Below are positions 33,906-42,874 of a stretch of DNA of 64,000 bases, one piece after another (within the stretch, counting starts at the first letter, position 1; each line of letters begins with the position of its first letter). Under the pieces are notes generated by a model, which was not told where the DNA came from, did no database searches, and was given only the letters and a program-made list of their open reading frames with translations. The position numbers and the translations under genes were made by a program. The DNA comes from Aequoribacter sp049615385 (GTDB taxonomy: Bacteria > Pseudomonadota > Gammaproteobacteria > Pseudomonadales > Halieaceae), in the NCBI RefSeq assembly GCF_049615385.1, contig NZ_JBMZFL010000012.1; one strand, 5' to 3'.

Positions 33906-35092
33906 TAATGTACGTATTCCACCTCGACGTCGTAATCATCGTCGTCATCTTCATCATCGTCGTCATCTTCAAGATCAACGACCTTAATACGGCCCTGTTC
34001 GATTCTGGCGCGAGCCTCAGCCTGCAAAGCACTCTGTAGCGCCTGCTCCTGCTCTGCGAGCTCTGGATCCAAACGCTCGGCCTCTCGCCACTCTTCCAGT
34101 TGCGTCATGATCGCCTGGCACAAGGCCTCCGTGCCCTCTCCAGCCAAGGCCGAGATCACAAACACCGGACCCTGCCAATCTAGAGCATCGATAACCTCTT
34201 GTGCTCGCTGATCGCGAGTTTCGTCATCCAAAGCATCGGCTTTGTTTAGCACAAGCCAGCGCGGACGCGCCGCTAACAAAGGACTAAAAGCCTCAATTTC
34301 ACGCACAATAGCACATGCATGCTCTGCGGGAGCCTCATCATCCCATGGCGCCAAATCAACCAGATGCAGCAGTAAACGATTTCGCGTTAAGTGTTTTAAA
34401 AAACGTATCCCAAGACCCGCGCCCTCGGCTGCCCCTTCAATAAGACCGGGAATATCGGCCACTACAAAGCTACGCAGCGGGTCAACTCGGACAACACCTA
34501 AATTCGGTACCATTGTGGTAAACGGGTAGTCTGCAACTTTGGGCTTGGCCGCCGATATAGCGCGGATCAAGGTCGATTTGCCGGCATTTGGCATGCCCAA
34601 CAACCCGACATCTGCCAACACTTTTAATTCGAGCTTCAAACGCCGTTTCTCGCCCTCGGAGCCAGGACTCGTCTGCCTAGGTGCGCGATTAATACTCGAT
34701 TTGAAGCGCGTATTACCCAGACCGTGAAATCCACCCTGAGCCACTTTTAACTGCTGCCCAGCCTCCGACAAATCTCCCAGCACTTCGTCGGTATCAATAT
34801 CAATGACGGTGGTGCCGACGGGTACCTTTAGGATCAAATCTTCGCCACTTCTGCCACGACAGTTGCGACCCTGGCCGGGGGCACCGTTGACTGCGCGAAA
34901 CTTGCGCTGAAAACGGTAGTCGACCATAGTGTTAAGGTTCTCATCGGCTTCTAAAAAAACACTGCCGCCGTCACCGCCATCACCGCCGTCGGGACCACCC
35001 TTAGGGATATATTTTTCTCGCCTAAAGCTCAGACAGCCATTACCGCCATTACCCGCGGCAATCTCAATAATGGCCTCATCTACAAATTTCAT
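33905..35092 (-). CDS. obgE: GTPase Obg/CgtA
   Basis: Ribosome-assembly and stress GTPase acting on the 50S subunit, 395 residues. The glycine-rich Obg fold fills residues 1-158 (GGPDGGDGGDGGSVFLEAD). The G domain has GMPNAGKS (166-173), DIPGLIEGAAEGAG, NKAD and SAL. The C-terminus ends in a tail of about 15 Asp/Glu followed by Tyr/Val/His. This acidic tail is typical of gammaproteobacterial Obg in kind but is strong here. A terminator separates it from rpmA, so it may be expressed partly by readthrough. Confidence 0.96.
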   Translation of the reverse strand: MKFVDEAIIEIAAGNGGNGCLSFRREKYIPKGGPDGGDGGDGGSVFLEADENLNTMVDYRFQRKFRAVNGAPGQGRNCRGRSGEDLILKVPVGTTVIDIDTDEVLGDLSEAGQQLKVAQGGFHGLGNTRFKSSINRAPRQTSPGSEGEKRRLKLELKVLADVGLLGMPNAGKSTLIRAISAAKPKVADYPFTTMVPNLGVVRVDPLRSFVVADIPGLIEGAAEGAGLGIRFLKHLTRNRLLLHLVDLAPWDDEAPAEHACAIVREIEAFSPLLAARPRWLVLNKADALDDETRDQRAQEVIDALDWQGPVFVISALAGEGTEALCQAIMTQLEEWREAERLDPELAEQEQALQSALQAEARARIEQGRIKVVDLEDDDDDEDDDDDYDVEVEYVH

Positions 35093-35125
35093 TTTCCAAT
35101 CCTAGGGCGTCTTTAATTTGCGCCC

Positions 35126-35155
35126 AAAAAAAAAGCCCCGTCTGCTGACGAGGCT
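35126..35155 (-). terminator. Intrinsic terminator after rpmA
   Basis: On the minus strand AGCCTCGTC, loop AGCA and GACGGGGCT (9 bp, one G-T pair) run into nine T (35134-35126). It divides rplU-rpmA from obgE-proB, so the latter need readthrough or their own promoter. Confidence 0.8.
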
Positions 35156-35178
35156 CGCGTTCATACCGCGCGTCGACC

Positions 35179-35436
35179 TCAAACAGCGACGATTTGTACG
35201 AACTTTCGATTTTGTGGGCCGCGCTCAACAAACTCTACTCGACCGTCAATCTTTGCAAACAAAGTGTGATCTTTGCCACAACCTACGTTGTCACCCGCGT
35301 GCATTTTCGTGCCACGTTGACGAACAATAATGCTTCCAGCTGAAACGATCTGACCACCAAAACGTTTTACACCTAAGCGTTTACTCTCGGAATCGCGACC
35401 GTTACGAGTACTACCACCAGCTTTCTTGTGTGCCAT
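35179..35436 (-). CDS. rpmA: 50S ribosomal protein bL27
   Basis: 85-residue L27, whose N-terminus reaches the peptidyl-transferase centre. It begins MAHKKAGGSTRNGRDSESKR, the form without a cleavable Firmicute-type leader. It lies 18 bp after rplU in the conserved pair. Confidence 0.97.
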   Translation of the reverse strand: MAHKKAGGSTRNGRDSESKRLGVKRFGGQIVSAGSIIVRQRGTKMHAGDNVGCGKDHTLFAKIDGRVEFVERGPQNRKFVQIVAV

Positions 35437-35454
35437 TGTGCTGCTCCTATATCT

Positions 35455-35763
35455 TTACGCAGTAATCGATGTGATTTTAACTTCGGTATACCACTGACGG
35501 TGACCCGCTTGCTTCATGTGGTGTTTACGACGGTTGAATTTCATGATTCTAACCTTGTCGTGACGACCTTGTGCCACAACTTCAGCCGTTACTTTTGCGC
35601 CTTCAAGCGTTGGCGTACCGATTTTCACCGAATCACCACCCACCATAAGCACTTGGTCAAACTCTACCGACTCACCTGTTGCTGCTTCGATTTTTTCGAG
35701 CTTCAGGGTTTCGCCTTCTACCACGCGGTGCTGCTTACCACCGCTTACAATAACTGCGTACAT
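35455..35763 (-). CDS. rplU: 50S ribosomal protein bL21
   Basis: 102-residue L21 starting MYAVIVSGGKQHRV at ATG 35763 with GAAGGAAC upstream. The frame stays open to 35952, but that extension crosses the promoter and is not translated. C-terminal FNRRKHHMKQAGHRQ is the usual rRNA-binding part. It is the first gene of the rplU-rpmA unit. Confidence 0.97.
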   Translation of the reverse strand: MYAVIVSGGKQHRVVEGETLKLEKIEAATGESVEFDQVLMVGGDSVKIGTPTLEGAKVTAEVVAQGRHDKVRIMKFNRRKHHMKQAGHRQWYTEVKITSITA

Positions 35764-35844
35764 AATCTGTTCCTTCGTTAGCCATCTCGCAAATACATAG
35801 ACTCGACAATTTCGAGGGCAGAGCGTGGCACGGTTTATACAATA

Positions 35845-35862
35845 CCCACATACCCATGTGGG
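35845..35862 (-). promoter_or_regulatory. Hairpin in the rplU leader
   Basis: CCCACAT (35845-35851) and ATGTGGG (35856-35862) form a 7-bp stem with an ACCC loop, in the roughly 105-nt leader between the promoter and rplU. A role in autoregulation is possible but unproven. Confidence 0.4.
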
Positions 35863-35875
35863 GGCAGGGGCGCGA

Positions 35876-35904
35876 ATTATATAGCAGCGAATGTCTCGAC
35901 ACAA
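35876..35904 (-). promoter_or_regulatory. rplU-rpmA promoter
   Basis: On the minus strand -35 TTGTGT (35904-35899), a 17-bp spacer and a perfect -10 TATAAT (35881-35876). It gives a leader of about 105 nt before rplU. Confidence 0.7.
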
Positions 35905-35942
35905 GCCAATAAGGTAATCGAAGTTTGAGTAATGGATCCTTC

Positions 35943-35971
35943 TTGACACCACCGATGCACACGCCTAGCAT
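35943..35971 (+). promoter_or_regulatory. ispB promoter
   Basis: A perfect -35 TTGACA (35943-35948), a 17-bp spacer and -10 TAGCAT (35966-35971, 4/6). The leader to the chosen ATG is only about 24 nt. It is divergent from the rplU promoter, with 38 bp between the two -35 boxes. Confidence 0.55.
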
Positions 35972-36001
35972 CGCGACCTGTTGTGTATTTATAATTGGCC
36001 C

Positions 36002-36964
36002 ATGCCCCTATCTATCCCCGTCATTGCCAACGCGTTTGAAGACGTAAACACTCTGATCGTAGAACAGTTACGCTCGGATGTGGGGCTCGTAGAAGACATT
36101 GGTCAATACATTGTGGCGGGTGGCGGTAAACGTATGCGGCCACTGTTGGCGCTACTCAGCGGTGCCGCCTTAGGCGACATCTCGCAGCAACATAAACATT
36201 TTGCCGCCATTATCGAATTTTTACACACCGCGACCCTTCTTCACGACGATGTCGTTGACGTCTCTTCACTGCGAAGAGGGCGCCCAACAGCAAACGCAGC
36301 ATACGGCAATGCATCCAGCGTGCTTGTGGGTGACTTTATTTACAGCCGCGCCTTCCAGTTGCTGGTGGATATCGGCGACATGCGCATACTTAAAGATATT
36401 GCTGATACAACCAATCGTATCGCCGAGGGCGAAGTGCTGCAGCTGGTGCGAGCTGGCGACGCCGACACGACCGAAACCCAATACTACGAAGTCATTCAAG
36501 CCAAAACTGCGGTGCTGTTTGGAGCAGCCTGTTACGGCGGCGCACTGCTGTCGGGCGCGAGTGAATACAAAGCCGAAGAGCTTCGGGAGTATGGCATCAG
36601 TCTTGGCATTGCGTTTCAGATCGTCGACGACATCCTGGATTACCAGGGCGATCCCGCCACCATGGGTAAAAACTTAGGCGACGACCTGGCGGAGGGAAAG
36701 CCCACACTCCCGCTGATTCATGCAATTCAAACAGCCAAAACCCAGGACGCGGATCTTATTCGAACCGCCATCACTAAAAAGGATAAATCCTTACTAAGTG
36801 ACGTGGTAAGAATCATCCACGCGAGTGGTTCTCTCGCCTACTCTCGCGAGCGCGCACTCGAGTTTCAACACAAGGCGGAGCAGGCAATTTCAGAACTACC
36901 GGCTGGCCAGATAAAAGAAGCGCTGACCGCTCTAGCTCAACAAGCGATATCGCGCATCCATTAA
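36002..36964 (+). CDS. ispB: Octaprenyl-diphosphate synthase (polyprenyl synthase)
   Basis: Trans-prenyltransferase making the side chain of ubiquinone, about 320 residues. The first Asp-rich motif is HDDVVD (about 82-86) and the second VDDILDYQGD (about 210), with the GGGKRMRP substrate loop before them. The ATG at 36002 (MPLSIPVIANAF) is chosen because a TTG at 35981 lies almost at the predicted transcription start. Side-chain length cannot be read from sequence alone. Its stop overlaps the convergent galU stop. Confidence 0.94.
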   Translation: MPLSIPVIANAFEDVNTLIVEQLRSDVGLVEDIGQYIVAGGGKRMRPLLALLSGAALGDISQQHKHFAAIIEFLHTATLLHDDVVDVSSLRRGRPTANAAYGNASSVLVGDFIYSRAFQLLVDIGDMRILKDIADTTNRIAEGEVLQLVRAGDADTTETQYYEVIQAKTAVLFGAACYGGALLSGASEYKAEELREYGISLGIAFQIVDDILDYQGDPATMGKNLGDDLAEGKPTLPLIHAIQTAKTQDADLIRTAITKKDKSLLSDVVRIIHASGSLAYSRERALEFQHKAEQAISELPAGQIKEALTALAQQAISRIH

Positions 36965-37791
36965 TAGCCGCCGTAAATATTCTCGAAGACGTAATTAGTG
37001 GCCTCTACAAAACCGGGGACACTACCGCAATCGAATCTGCGCCCCTTGAATTTGTAGGCCATAACACAGCCCGTTTCCGCCTGTTTCATCAACGCGTCGG
37101 TCAGCTGGATTTCACCATTGGCGCCGGGTTCAGTGGTTCGAATAATATCGAAAATATCGGGAGTTAAGATATATCGCCCAATAATCGCGAGGTTCGACGG
37201 GGCATCTTCTTTGCTCGGCTTTTCGACCATCGATTCAACACGATACAAACCCTCTTTCATAGGTTCGCCAGCAACAACGCCGTACTTGTGTACCTCGTCT
37301 TCAGGCACTTCTTGAATAGCCACGATGGAGCAGCGGAACTGGCGGTAAAGCGCTGCCATTTGCGCCAACACGCCATCACCGTCTGGGTTAATACACAAAT
37401 CATCGGATAGGATCACGCCAAAAGGCTCATTACCAATCAGCGACTCACCGGTCAAAATCGCGTGTCCTAAACCCTTCATTTCTCGCTGGCGCACCATCGT
37501 AAAGGTCCCTTGGTCAAGCACATTACGTATGCTCTCTAAGTAGATCTCTTTGCCGGTTCCCTGAATTTGATGCTCAAGCTCGTAGTTAATATCAAAATGG
37601 TCGGCAATCGCGCGCTTGCCCCGCCCCGTCACCATGGCACAGGTCGTCATGCCTGCTTCAATCGCTTCTTCGACGCCGTATTGCACGAGCGGCTTATTGA
37701 CAACAGGCAACATTTCCTTGGGCATACTTTTCGTCGCCGGCAAAAATCGTGTGCCATAGCCCGCCACGGGAAACAAACATTTTTTGATCAT
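36961..37791 (-). CDS. galU: UTP-glucose-1-phosphate uridylyltransferase
   Basis: Makes UDP-glucose for lipopolysaccharide, capsule and osmoprotectant sugars. The 276 residues begin MIKKCLFPVAGYGTRFLPAT, with the nucleotidyltransferase loop GYGTRFLPATKSMPKEM and VEKPSKEDAPSNLAIIGRY later. It is 18 bp downstream of manC, so the two nucleotide-sugar genes form an operon. Confidence 0.96.
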   Translation of the reverse strand: MIKKCLFPVAGYGTRFLPATKSMPKEMLPVVNKPLVQYGVEEAIEAGMTTCAMVTGRGKRAIADHFDINYELEHQIQGTGKEIYLESIRNVLDQGTFTMVRQREMKGLGHAILTGESLIGNEPFGVILSDDLCINPDGDGVLAQMAALYRQFRCSIVAIQEVPEDEVHKYGVVAGEPMKEGLYRVESMVEKPSKEDAPSNLAIIGRYILTPDIFDIIRTTEPGANGEIQLTDALMKQAETGCVMAYKFKGRRFDCGSVPGFVEATNYVFENIYGGY

Positions 37792-37809
37792 GAAATATCC
37801 TTGGTTGGT

Positions 37810-39240
37810 TTATACATTGCCTTGCGGGGCACGCCCATAAGTGTCATCAAATCGAACGATATCGTCTTCGCCTAAGTAACTTCCCGACTGCACCTCGATC
37901 AACTCCAAAGGAATCTTTCCAGGATTTGCGAGTCGGTGTTTATGCCCCAGAGGAATGTAGGTCGATTCATCCTCGCCCAACATAAATACTTTGTCTTCAC
38001 AGGTCACCTCGGCGGTGCCTTTCACCACAATCCAATGCTCAGCGCGGTGGTGATGCATTTGCAAGCTCAGCTTAGCACCCGGTGTCACGACAATGCGTTT
38101 GACCTGAAAACGATCAGCCAAGACGAGGGTTTCGTAAGACCCCCAGGGCCGAAACACTTCTTGGTGCAGTGACACCTCTGAGCGCTTTTGCGCCTTGAGG
38201 GTACTGACAATGGTTTTAACATCTTGCACTTGATCTCGGTGTGACACAAGAATGGCATCAGCGGTTTCCACCACCACCATGTCCTGCAGGCCGACACCGG
38301 CAATTAGCCGTTCACTCGTTCGAAAATACGAGTTATCGCAGTCGGTCAAAAGGACATCGCCCTGCGACACATTACCCCGATCATCCTTGGCTTGAATCGA
38401 CCACAGCGCTGACCAGGCGCCCACATCGCTCCAGCCACAATCTAAAGGTACGACAGCACCTTTCTCAGTGTACTCCATAACCGCGTAATCGATACTGTCT
38501 GAGGGAGAGCTCGTAAATGCCTGCGCATCGGGTCGACAAAAATCTAAGTCTTGAGCCCCACCCGCCATAGCTTCTGCACAAGCCTGGTAAATATCGGGTG
38601 CCAAACGCTGCAATTCGTCGAGGTACAGGCTGGCAGGCAGTAGGAACATACCGCTATTCCACAAATAATCTCCGCTACGCAGGTACTGGTTCGCTGACTC
38701 CACATCCGGCTTTTCTACAAAGGCCTCAATGGCTTTTGCTGACCCGCTAATCTCCGCACCCGCTTTGATATAGCCATAACCCGTTTCAGGCGCCGTTGGC
38801 ACCACACCAAAAGTCGTCAAGCGCCCTTGTTCGGCTATCGCTGCAGCTTGACCGACAGCGGATTGAAAGGCGGCAATATCACTAATCGCGTGATCAGCAG
38901 GTAGCACTAGCAGCAAGCTGTCTTCTGCATTTGAACGCTGCGCATGCAGGGCCGCCAAGGCCACGGCTGGCGCAGTATTACGACCGGCCGGCTCGAGGAT
39001 CAGCGCGGCTGGTTTCACGCCAATAGCACGCAGCTGTTCGGCTAACATAAATCGATGCTCATCGTTGCCCACAACGATTGGAGCTTGATCGGTGATGCCA
39101 CTCACGCGATTTACGGTATCCTGCAACAAACTGGCGTCCGTCACTAACGGAAGGAACTGCTTCGGGTGCCCTTCACGAGATACAGGCCAAAGTCGGCTGC
39201 CCGTGCCGCCAGATAATACAACAGGAACAATCACACTCAT
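37810..39240 (-). CDS. manC: Mannose-1-phosphate guanylyltransferase / mannose-6-phosphate isomerase
   Basis: Bifunctional type II enzyme for GDP-mannose, 476 residues from ATG 39240, with GAGG 6 bp upstream; a frame to 39330 adds 30 unrelated residues. The N-terminal GT domain has LSGGTGSRLWPVSREGHPKQF. After the FVEKP motif and a linker, the C-terminal cupin isomerase domain (about 350-470) shows RPWGSYETL, the His-rich LQMHHHRAEHW and VVKGTAEV. GDP-mannose feeds rhamnose, fucose or exopolysaccharide synthesis; none of those genes is here. Also named algA or xanB. Confidence 0.95.
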   Translation of the reverse strand: MSVIVPVVLSGGTGSRLWPVSREGHPKQFLPLVTDASLLQDTVNRVSGITDQAPIVVGNDEHRFMLAEQLRAIGVKPAALILEPAGRNTAPAVALAALHAQRSNAEDSLLLVLPADHAISDIAAFQSAVGQAAAIAEQGRLTTFGVVPTAPETGYGYIKAGAEISGSAKAIEAFVEKPDVESANQYLRSGDYLWNSGMFLLPASLYLDELQRLAPDIYQACAEAMAGGAQDLDFCRPDAQAFTSSPSDSIDYAVMEYTEKGAVVPLDCGWSDVGAWSALWSIQAKDDRGNVSQGDVLLTDCDNSYFRTSERLIAGVGLQDMVVVETADAILVSHRDQVQDVKTIVSTLKAQKRSEVSLHQEVFRPWGSYETLVLADRFQVKRIVVTPGAKLSLQMHHHRAEHWIVVKGTAEVTCEDKVFMLGEDESTYIPLGHKHRLANPGKIPLELIEVQSGSYLGEDDIVRFDDTYGRAPQGNV

Positions 39241-39333
39241 CAAAAACCTCAAACACTGCGGGTAAAGACGCAGTTTACCTGATTCAAGCTCTCGCTTGAA
39301 ACTCGCAAAACTTAACTTCTTGTAATTCAAAAG

Positions 39334-39361
39334 TGGACTTCACCGTCGCAGCGTTTACAAT
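39334..39361 (+). promoter_or_regulatory. Candidate fabAB promoter
   Basis: TGGACT (39334-39339, 4/6), a 16-bp spacer and TACAAT (39356-39361, 5/6) precede fabA by about 60 bp. I see no clear FabR or FadR operator. Confidence 0.35.
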
Positions 39362-39420
39362 GCGCGATAGGAACCAAGCCGCAGAGCATGGCAACCATAG
39401 CACTTAAATTGGAAAGATTA

Positions 39421-39936
39421 ATGACAGCGCAATCCTCCTACACCAAGGAAGAACTTATTGATTGCGGCCACGGCCGTCTCTTTGGCGAAGGTAATGCTCG
39501 CCTCCCCGTTGACAATATGCTCATGCTAGATCGCATCACCCACATCAGCAACGAAGGTGGCGAGCATGGTAAAGGCGAAATTATCGCCGAGTTAGACATT
39601 CACCCAGAGCTGTGGTTCTTTGACTGCCATTTCCCCAGCGACCCCGTAATGCCCGGCTGCTTGGGGCTTGATGCCATGTGGCAATTAGTGGGTTTCTTTT
39701 TGGGCTGGCGCGGCAACCCTGGACGTGGTCGTGCTTTAGGGTCCGGTGAAGTGAAATTCTTTGGACAAGTCCTACCCACGGCGAGCAAGGTCACTTACAA
39801 AATCACCATGAAGCGCGTTATCGAACGTAAACTTGTCATGGGTATCGCCGACGGCAGCTTAAGCGTTGACGGCAAGGAAATTTATACCGCAAAAGACCTT
39901 AGGGTCGGCTTGTTCACTTCGACAGAGAGTTTTTAA
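39421..39936 (+). CDS. fabA: 3-hydroxydecanoyl-ACP dehydratase/isomerase
   Basis: Dehydrates 3-hydroxydecanoyl-ACP and isomerises it to cis-3-decenoyl-ACP, committing carbon to anaerobic unsaturated fatty acid synthesis. With ATG 39421 (GGAAAG upstream) the protein has 171 residues, and the active-site pair falls on His70 (FDCHFPSDPVMPG) and Asp84 (LGLDAMW), as in E. coli. A longer frame from 39388 is unnecessary. fabB follows after 3 bp. Confidence 0.96.
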   Translation: MTAQSSYTKEELIDCGHGRLFGEGNARLPVDNMLMLDRITHISNEGGEHGKGEIIAELDIHPELWFFDCHFPSDPVMPGCLGLDAMWQLVGFFLGWRGNPGRGRALGSGEVKFFGQVLPTASKVTYKITMKRVIERKLVMGIADGSLSVDGKEIYTAKDLRVGLFTSTESF

Positions 39937-39939
39937 ACC

Positions 39940-41163
39940 ATGACAAAAAGAGTCGTTATTACCGGCCTGGGAATTGTATCGTGTCTGGGTAATGACGCGA
40001 AAACCGTCACTGAATCGCTGCTCAATGGCACCTCTGGCATAAAAACCGATGAGAGCCACATCGAAATGGGCTTGCGTTCACACATTTCTGGACGCCCCAC
40101 GGTCGATTTCGCCGAACATATCGACCGTAAGCAGCTGCGATTTATGGGTGATGCGGCAGCCTATGCCTACATCGCCATGCAGCAGGCCATCGACGACTCA
40201 GGCCTTACCCATGAGCAAATCTCGAACGTGCGTACGGGTATTATTGCGGGCTCTGGCGGAGCATCGGCTTCCAGCCAAACCGAAGCCGCAGATATTCTTC
40301 GTGAGAAAGGTATCCGGCGCGTAGGCCCTTACCGTGTTACACAAACCATGGGCAGCACGGTCTCAGCCTGTTTGGCAACGCCTTTCCAAATTAAAGGCGT
40401 TAACTACTCGATATCCTCTGCGTGCTCAACCAGTGCGCATTGTATTGGCAACGCAGCCGAACAAATCCAGCTCGGCAAGCAAGATGTCGTGTTTGCTGGA
40501 GGCGGCGAAGAACTGCATTGGACCATGAGCAGCCTGTTCGACGCGATGGGCGCCTTGTCGACCAAATACAACGACACACCGAGCAAAGCCTCACGAGCCT
40601 ACGATGCTGACCGTGATGGTTTTGTAATAGCTGGTGGCGGCGGCATGCTGGTGGTTGAATCATTGGACCACGCGCTCGCACGAGGCGCCAAAATTTACGC
40701 GGAATTGGTGGGCTACGGCGCAACCTCTGACGGTTACGATATGGTAGCGCCCTCGGGCGAGGGCGCTATGCGTTGCATGCAACAAGCGCTTGCCACCGTG
40801 GATGGCCCGATCGATTACATTAACGCCCACGGCACCAGCACGCCAGCGGGCGATATCCAAGAGATCAAAGCGGTTAGGGCCGCGTTTGAAGGCAAAGATA
40901 TCCCCTATATTAACTCCACCAAGTCGCTATCAGGGCATTCACTTGGAGCGGCAGGCGTACAAGAAGCGATTTACGCGCTATTGATGCAACAAAATGGTTT
41001 CATCTCGGCATCAGCTAACGTCGAGAACTTGGATCCTGACGCAGAGGGCATGCCGATCGTGCGCGAACGCATGGATAAAGTAAAGCTAGATCGCATTATG
41101 TCTAATAGCTTTGGGTTTGGCGGCACCAATGCGTCACTTGTATTCCAGCGCTATCGCGACTAA
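39940..41163 (+). CDS. fabB: 3-oxoacyl-ACP synthase I
   Basis: Elongating ketosynthase essential for extending the cis-decenoyl chain made by FabA. The 407 residues hold the Cys-His-His triad: Cys162 (SACSTSAHC), His297 (NAHGTSTPAGD) and His333 (LSGHSLGAAG). Lys328 and the NSFGFGGTNAS end are typical. It is co-transcribed with fabA, and its stop overlaps the convergent moeA stop. Confidence 0.96.
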   Translation: MTKRVVITGLGIVSCLGNDAKTVTESLLNGTSGIKTDESHIEMGLRSHISGRPTVDFAEHIDRKQLRFMGDAAAYAYIAMQQAIDDSGLTHEQISNVRTGIIAGSGGASASSQTEAADILREKGIRRVGPYRVTQTMGSTVSACLATPFQIKGVNYSISSACSTSAHCIGNAAEQIQLGKQDVVFAGGGEELHWTMSSLFDAMGALSTKYNDTPSKASRAYDADRDGFVIAGGGGMLVVESLDHALARGAKIYAELVGYGATSDGYDMVAPSGEGAMRCMQQALATVDGPIDYINAHGTSTPAGDIQEIKAVRAAFEGKDIPYINSTKSLSGHSLGAAGVQEAIYALLMQQNGFISASANVENLDPDAEGMPIVRERMDKVKLDRIMSNSFGFGGTNASLVFQRYRD

Positions 41164-42359
41164 AACAGGGACTTCAGGGGAATAATCTCGACAGCGTCAC
41201 CTTCCGCAATATCCTGACCGACCGGAGCGACAATAAGCACGTCGCTCTGTGTTGCCGCATACAAGGCACCTGAACTTTGATTCGCAACAGGGTAAACCTT
41301 AGAAACCCCGCCCTCGCTGACAATGGAACCCCGCAGATATTCGGCTCGCAAACCACCTCTTCGCTCAAAACCTGCTGTTAGCCAAAGAGAAAACGGGGCC
41401 AAATCACGTGCTCCCTGCAGAGCCAAGAGTATGGGTCTTGCAAGTAACGAAAAAGTAACCAGTACCGAACTCGGGTTACCCGGCAACCCGATAATTGGCT
41501 TGCCTGCAATTCGCCCAAAAGCAAAAGGCTTGCCTGGCTTTAAGGCCAACCGCCAGAGGTGCAGTTCACCTAGGGCAGTAATTGCGGGCTTGACGTGATC
41601 TTCCTCACCCACCGACACACCACCCGTTGTAATGACCACGTCTGCAGCGTCAACCGCTTGCCGTAGAGCCTCAGAGGTCGCGTCAAAGGTGTCAGCCAAA
41701 TGCCAAACACCGACCACTTGACCGCCTGCTTGCTGAACGAGACCTTCAAGTAAACTTCGATTGGAGTTATATATTGCACCCGCGGGTAAATTGGCGCTAC
41801 CGGGTTCAACCAGCTCATCGCCGCTCTGCAATAACGCGACTCGCGGTTGCTTAGCGCACAAAACAGTGGCCAAACCTTGCGATGCCAATAAACCTAGGGC
41901 GGGCGGACCCAAGCGCTCACCAGCCTCTAACAGTAACTCCCCCGCTTTAATTTCGTGGCCACGCAAACGCACATTGTCGCCGACTTCACGCCTTAAAGGG
42001 ACTCGGACCCGATCACCCTCAACCTCACACTCCTCTTGCATCACGACAGTATCAGCGCCATCAGGCAACTGTGCGCCAGTAAAAATACGCGCCGCGGTGC
42101 CAAACGCCAAGGGCTCAGGTACCTGACCCGCCGCAATTCGCTGCGAAACCTGAAGCTCCCCACCTGAGTCAGATACTCTCAAGGCAAAGCCGTCCATAGC
42201 TGAATTGGTGTAGGGCGGGCTATCCATTGTCGCAATAAAAGGCTCAGCTAAGACACGACCTAGCGCTTGAGTCACCTCAAGGCGTTCGGTCTGGCACGCA
42301 GGAGTGATGCCCGCCAATATTGTCTCGAGGGCCTCCTCTAGAGGAATCAGCTGATTCAT
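41160..42359 (-). CDS. moeA: Molybdopterin molybdenumtransferase
   Basis: Inserts molybdate into adenylylated molybdopterin. The 399 residues show MoeA domain order: AMDGFALRV, the RIFTGAQLPDGADTVV region, the MoCF-binding domain with TTGGVSVGEEDHVK and GLPGNPSSVLVTF, and a C-terminal beta domain. The start overlaps the moaB stop by 4 bp. Molybdenum enzymes themselves are not in the window. Confidence 0.95.
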   Translation of the reverse strand: MNQLIPLEEALETILAGITPACQTERLEVTQALGRVLAEPFIATMDSPPYTNSAMDGFALRVSDSGGELQVSQRIAAGQVPEPLAFGTAARIFTGAQLPDGADTVVMQEECEVEGDRVRVPLRREVGDNVRLRGHEIKAGELLLEAGERLGPPALGLLASQGLATVLCAKQPRVALLQSGDELVEPGSANLPAGAIYNSNRSLLEGLVQQAGGQVVGVWHLADTFDATSEALRQAVDAADVVITTGGVSVGEEDHVKPAITALGELHLWRLALKPGKPFAFGRIAGKPIIGLPGNPSSVLVTFSLLARPILLALQGARDLAPFSLWLTAGFERRGGLRAEYLRGSIVSEGGVSKVYPVANQSSGALYAATQSDVLIVAPVGQDIAEGDAVEIIPLKSLF

Positions 42360-42874
42360 GTCCGCGCTGTATTCAAAACACCCACAAAGTTACAGGGCTT
42401 ATGAGTCGCATCGAGCTGCTCTTTTAAAATACCCTCCCAAGCGGTGCGACAGGCACCGGTAGAACCCGGCATACAAAAAATGACGGTTCTATTCGCCATA
42501 CCACCCAATGCACGAGACTGCACTGTCGAACTGCCTATTTCTTGCAAAGATAAGGCCCGGAACACCTCTCCAAAGCCTTCGACGTGTTTATCAAACAAAG
42601 GGGCCACAGCTTCGGGAGTGGAATCACGACCCGAAAATCCGGTTCCGCCCGTCGTTAAAATCACGTGCACTGCCGGCTCGGCTATCCAAGCAGACACTTT
42701 AGCCCTAATTTGGTACACATCATCAATGACAATTTGACGATCCTGCAGCGAATGGCCGGCAGCCTTGAGCTGCTCTACCAAATACTGCCCCGATGTATCG
42801 GTGTCAATGCTGCGGGTATCGGATATCGTCAATACCGCCACACCTAAACTTTGAGCGACTCCAGTATTACTCAT
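42356..42874 (-). CDS. moaB: Molybdenum cofactor biosynthesis protein B
   Basis: MogA/MoaB-type protein that adenylylates molybdopterin, 172 residues against 170 in E. coli. The MoCF motif TTGGTGFSGRDSTPEAV is complete, as are the VLTISDTRSIDTDTSG start and the FCMPGSTGACRTAWE loop. It overlaps the upstream RmlD-like gene by 8 bp and moeA by 4 bp, forming one translationally coupled unit. Confidence 0.93.
   Translation of the reverse strand: MSNTGVAQSLGVAVLTISDTRSIDTDTSGQYLVEQLKAAGHSLQDRQIVIDDVYQIRAKVSAWIAEPAVHVILTTGGTGFSGRDSTPEAVAPLFDKHVEGFGEVFRALSLQEIGSSTVQSRALGGMANRTVIFCMPGSTGACRTAWEGILKEQLDATHKPCNFVGVLNTART

Noticed and set aside
33915..33975. Trinucleotide-rich repeat at the end of obgE
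   Set aside because: It simply encodes the acidic Asp/Glu tail; it is not a separate repeat element.
35764..35952. N-terminal extension of rplU to 165 residues
   Set aside because: It crosses the predicted promoter and the leader hairpin, and L21 is complete from ATG 35763.
39241..39330. 30-residue N-terminal extension of manC
   Set aside because: The family starts at the ATG at 39240, which has its own GAGG site.
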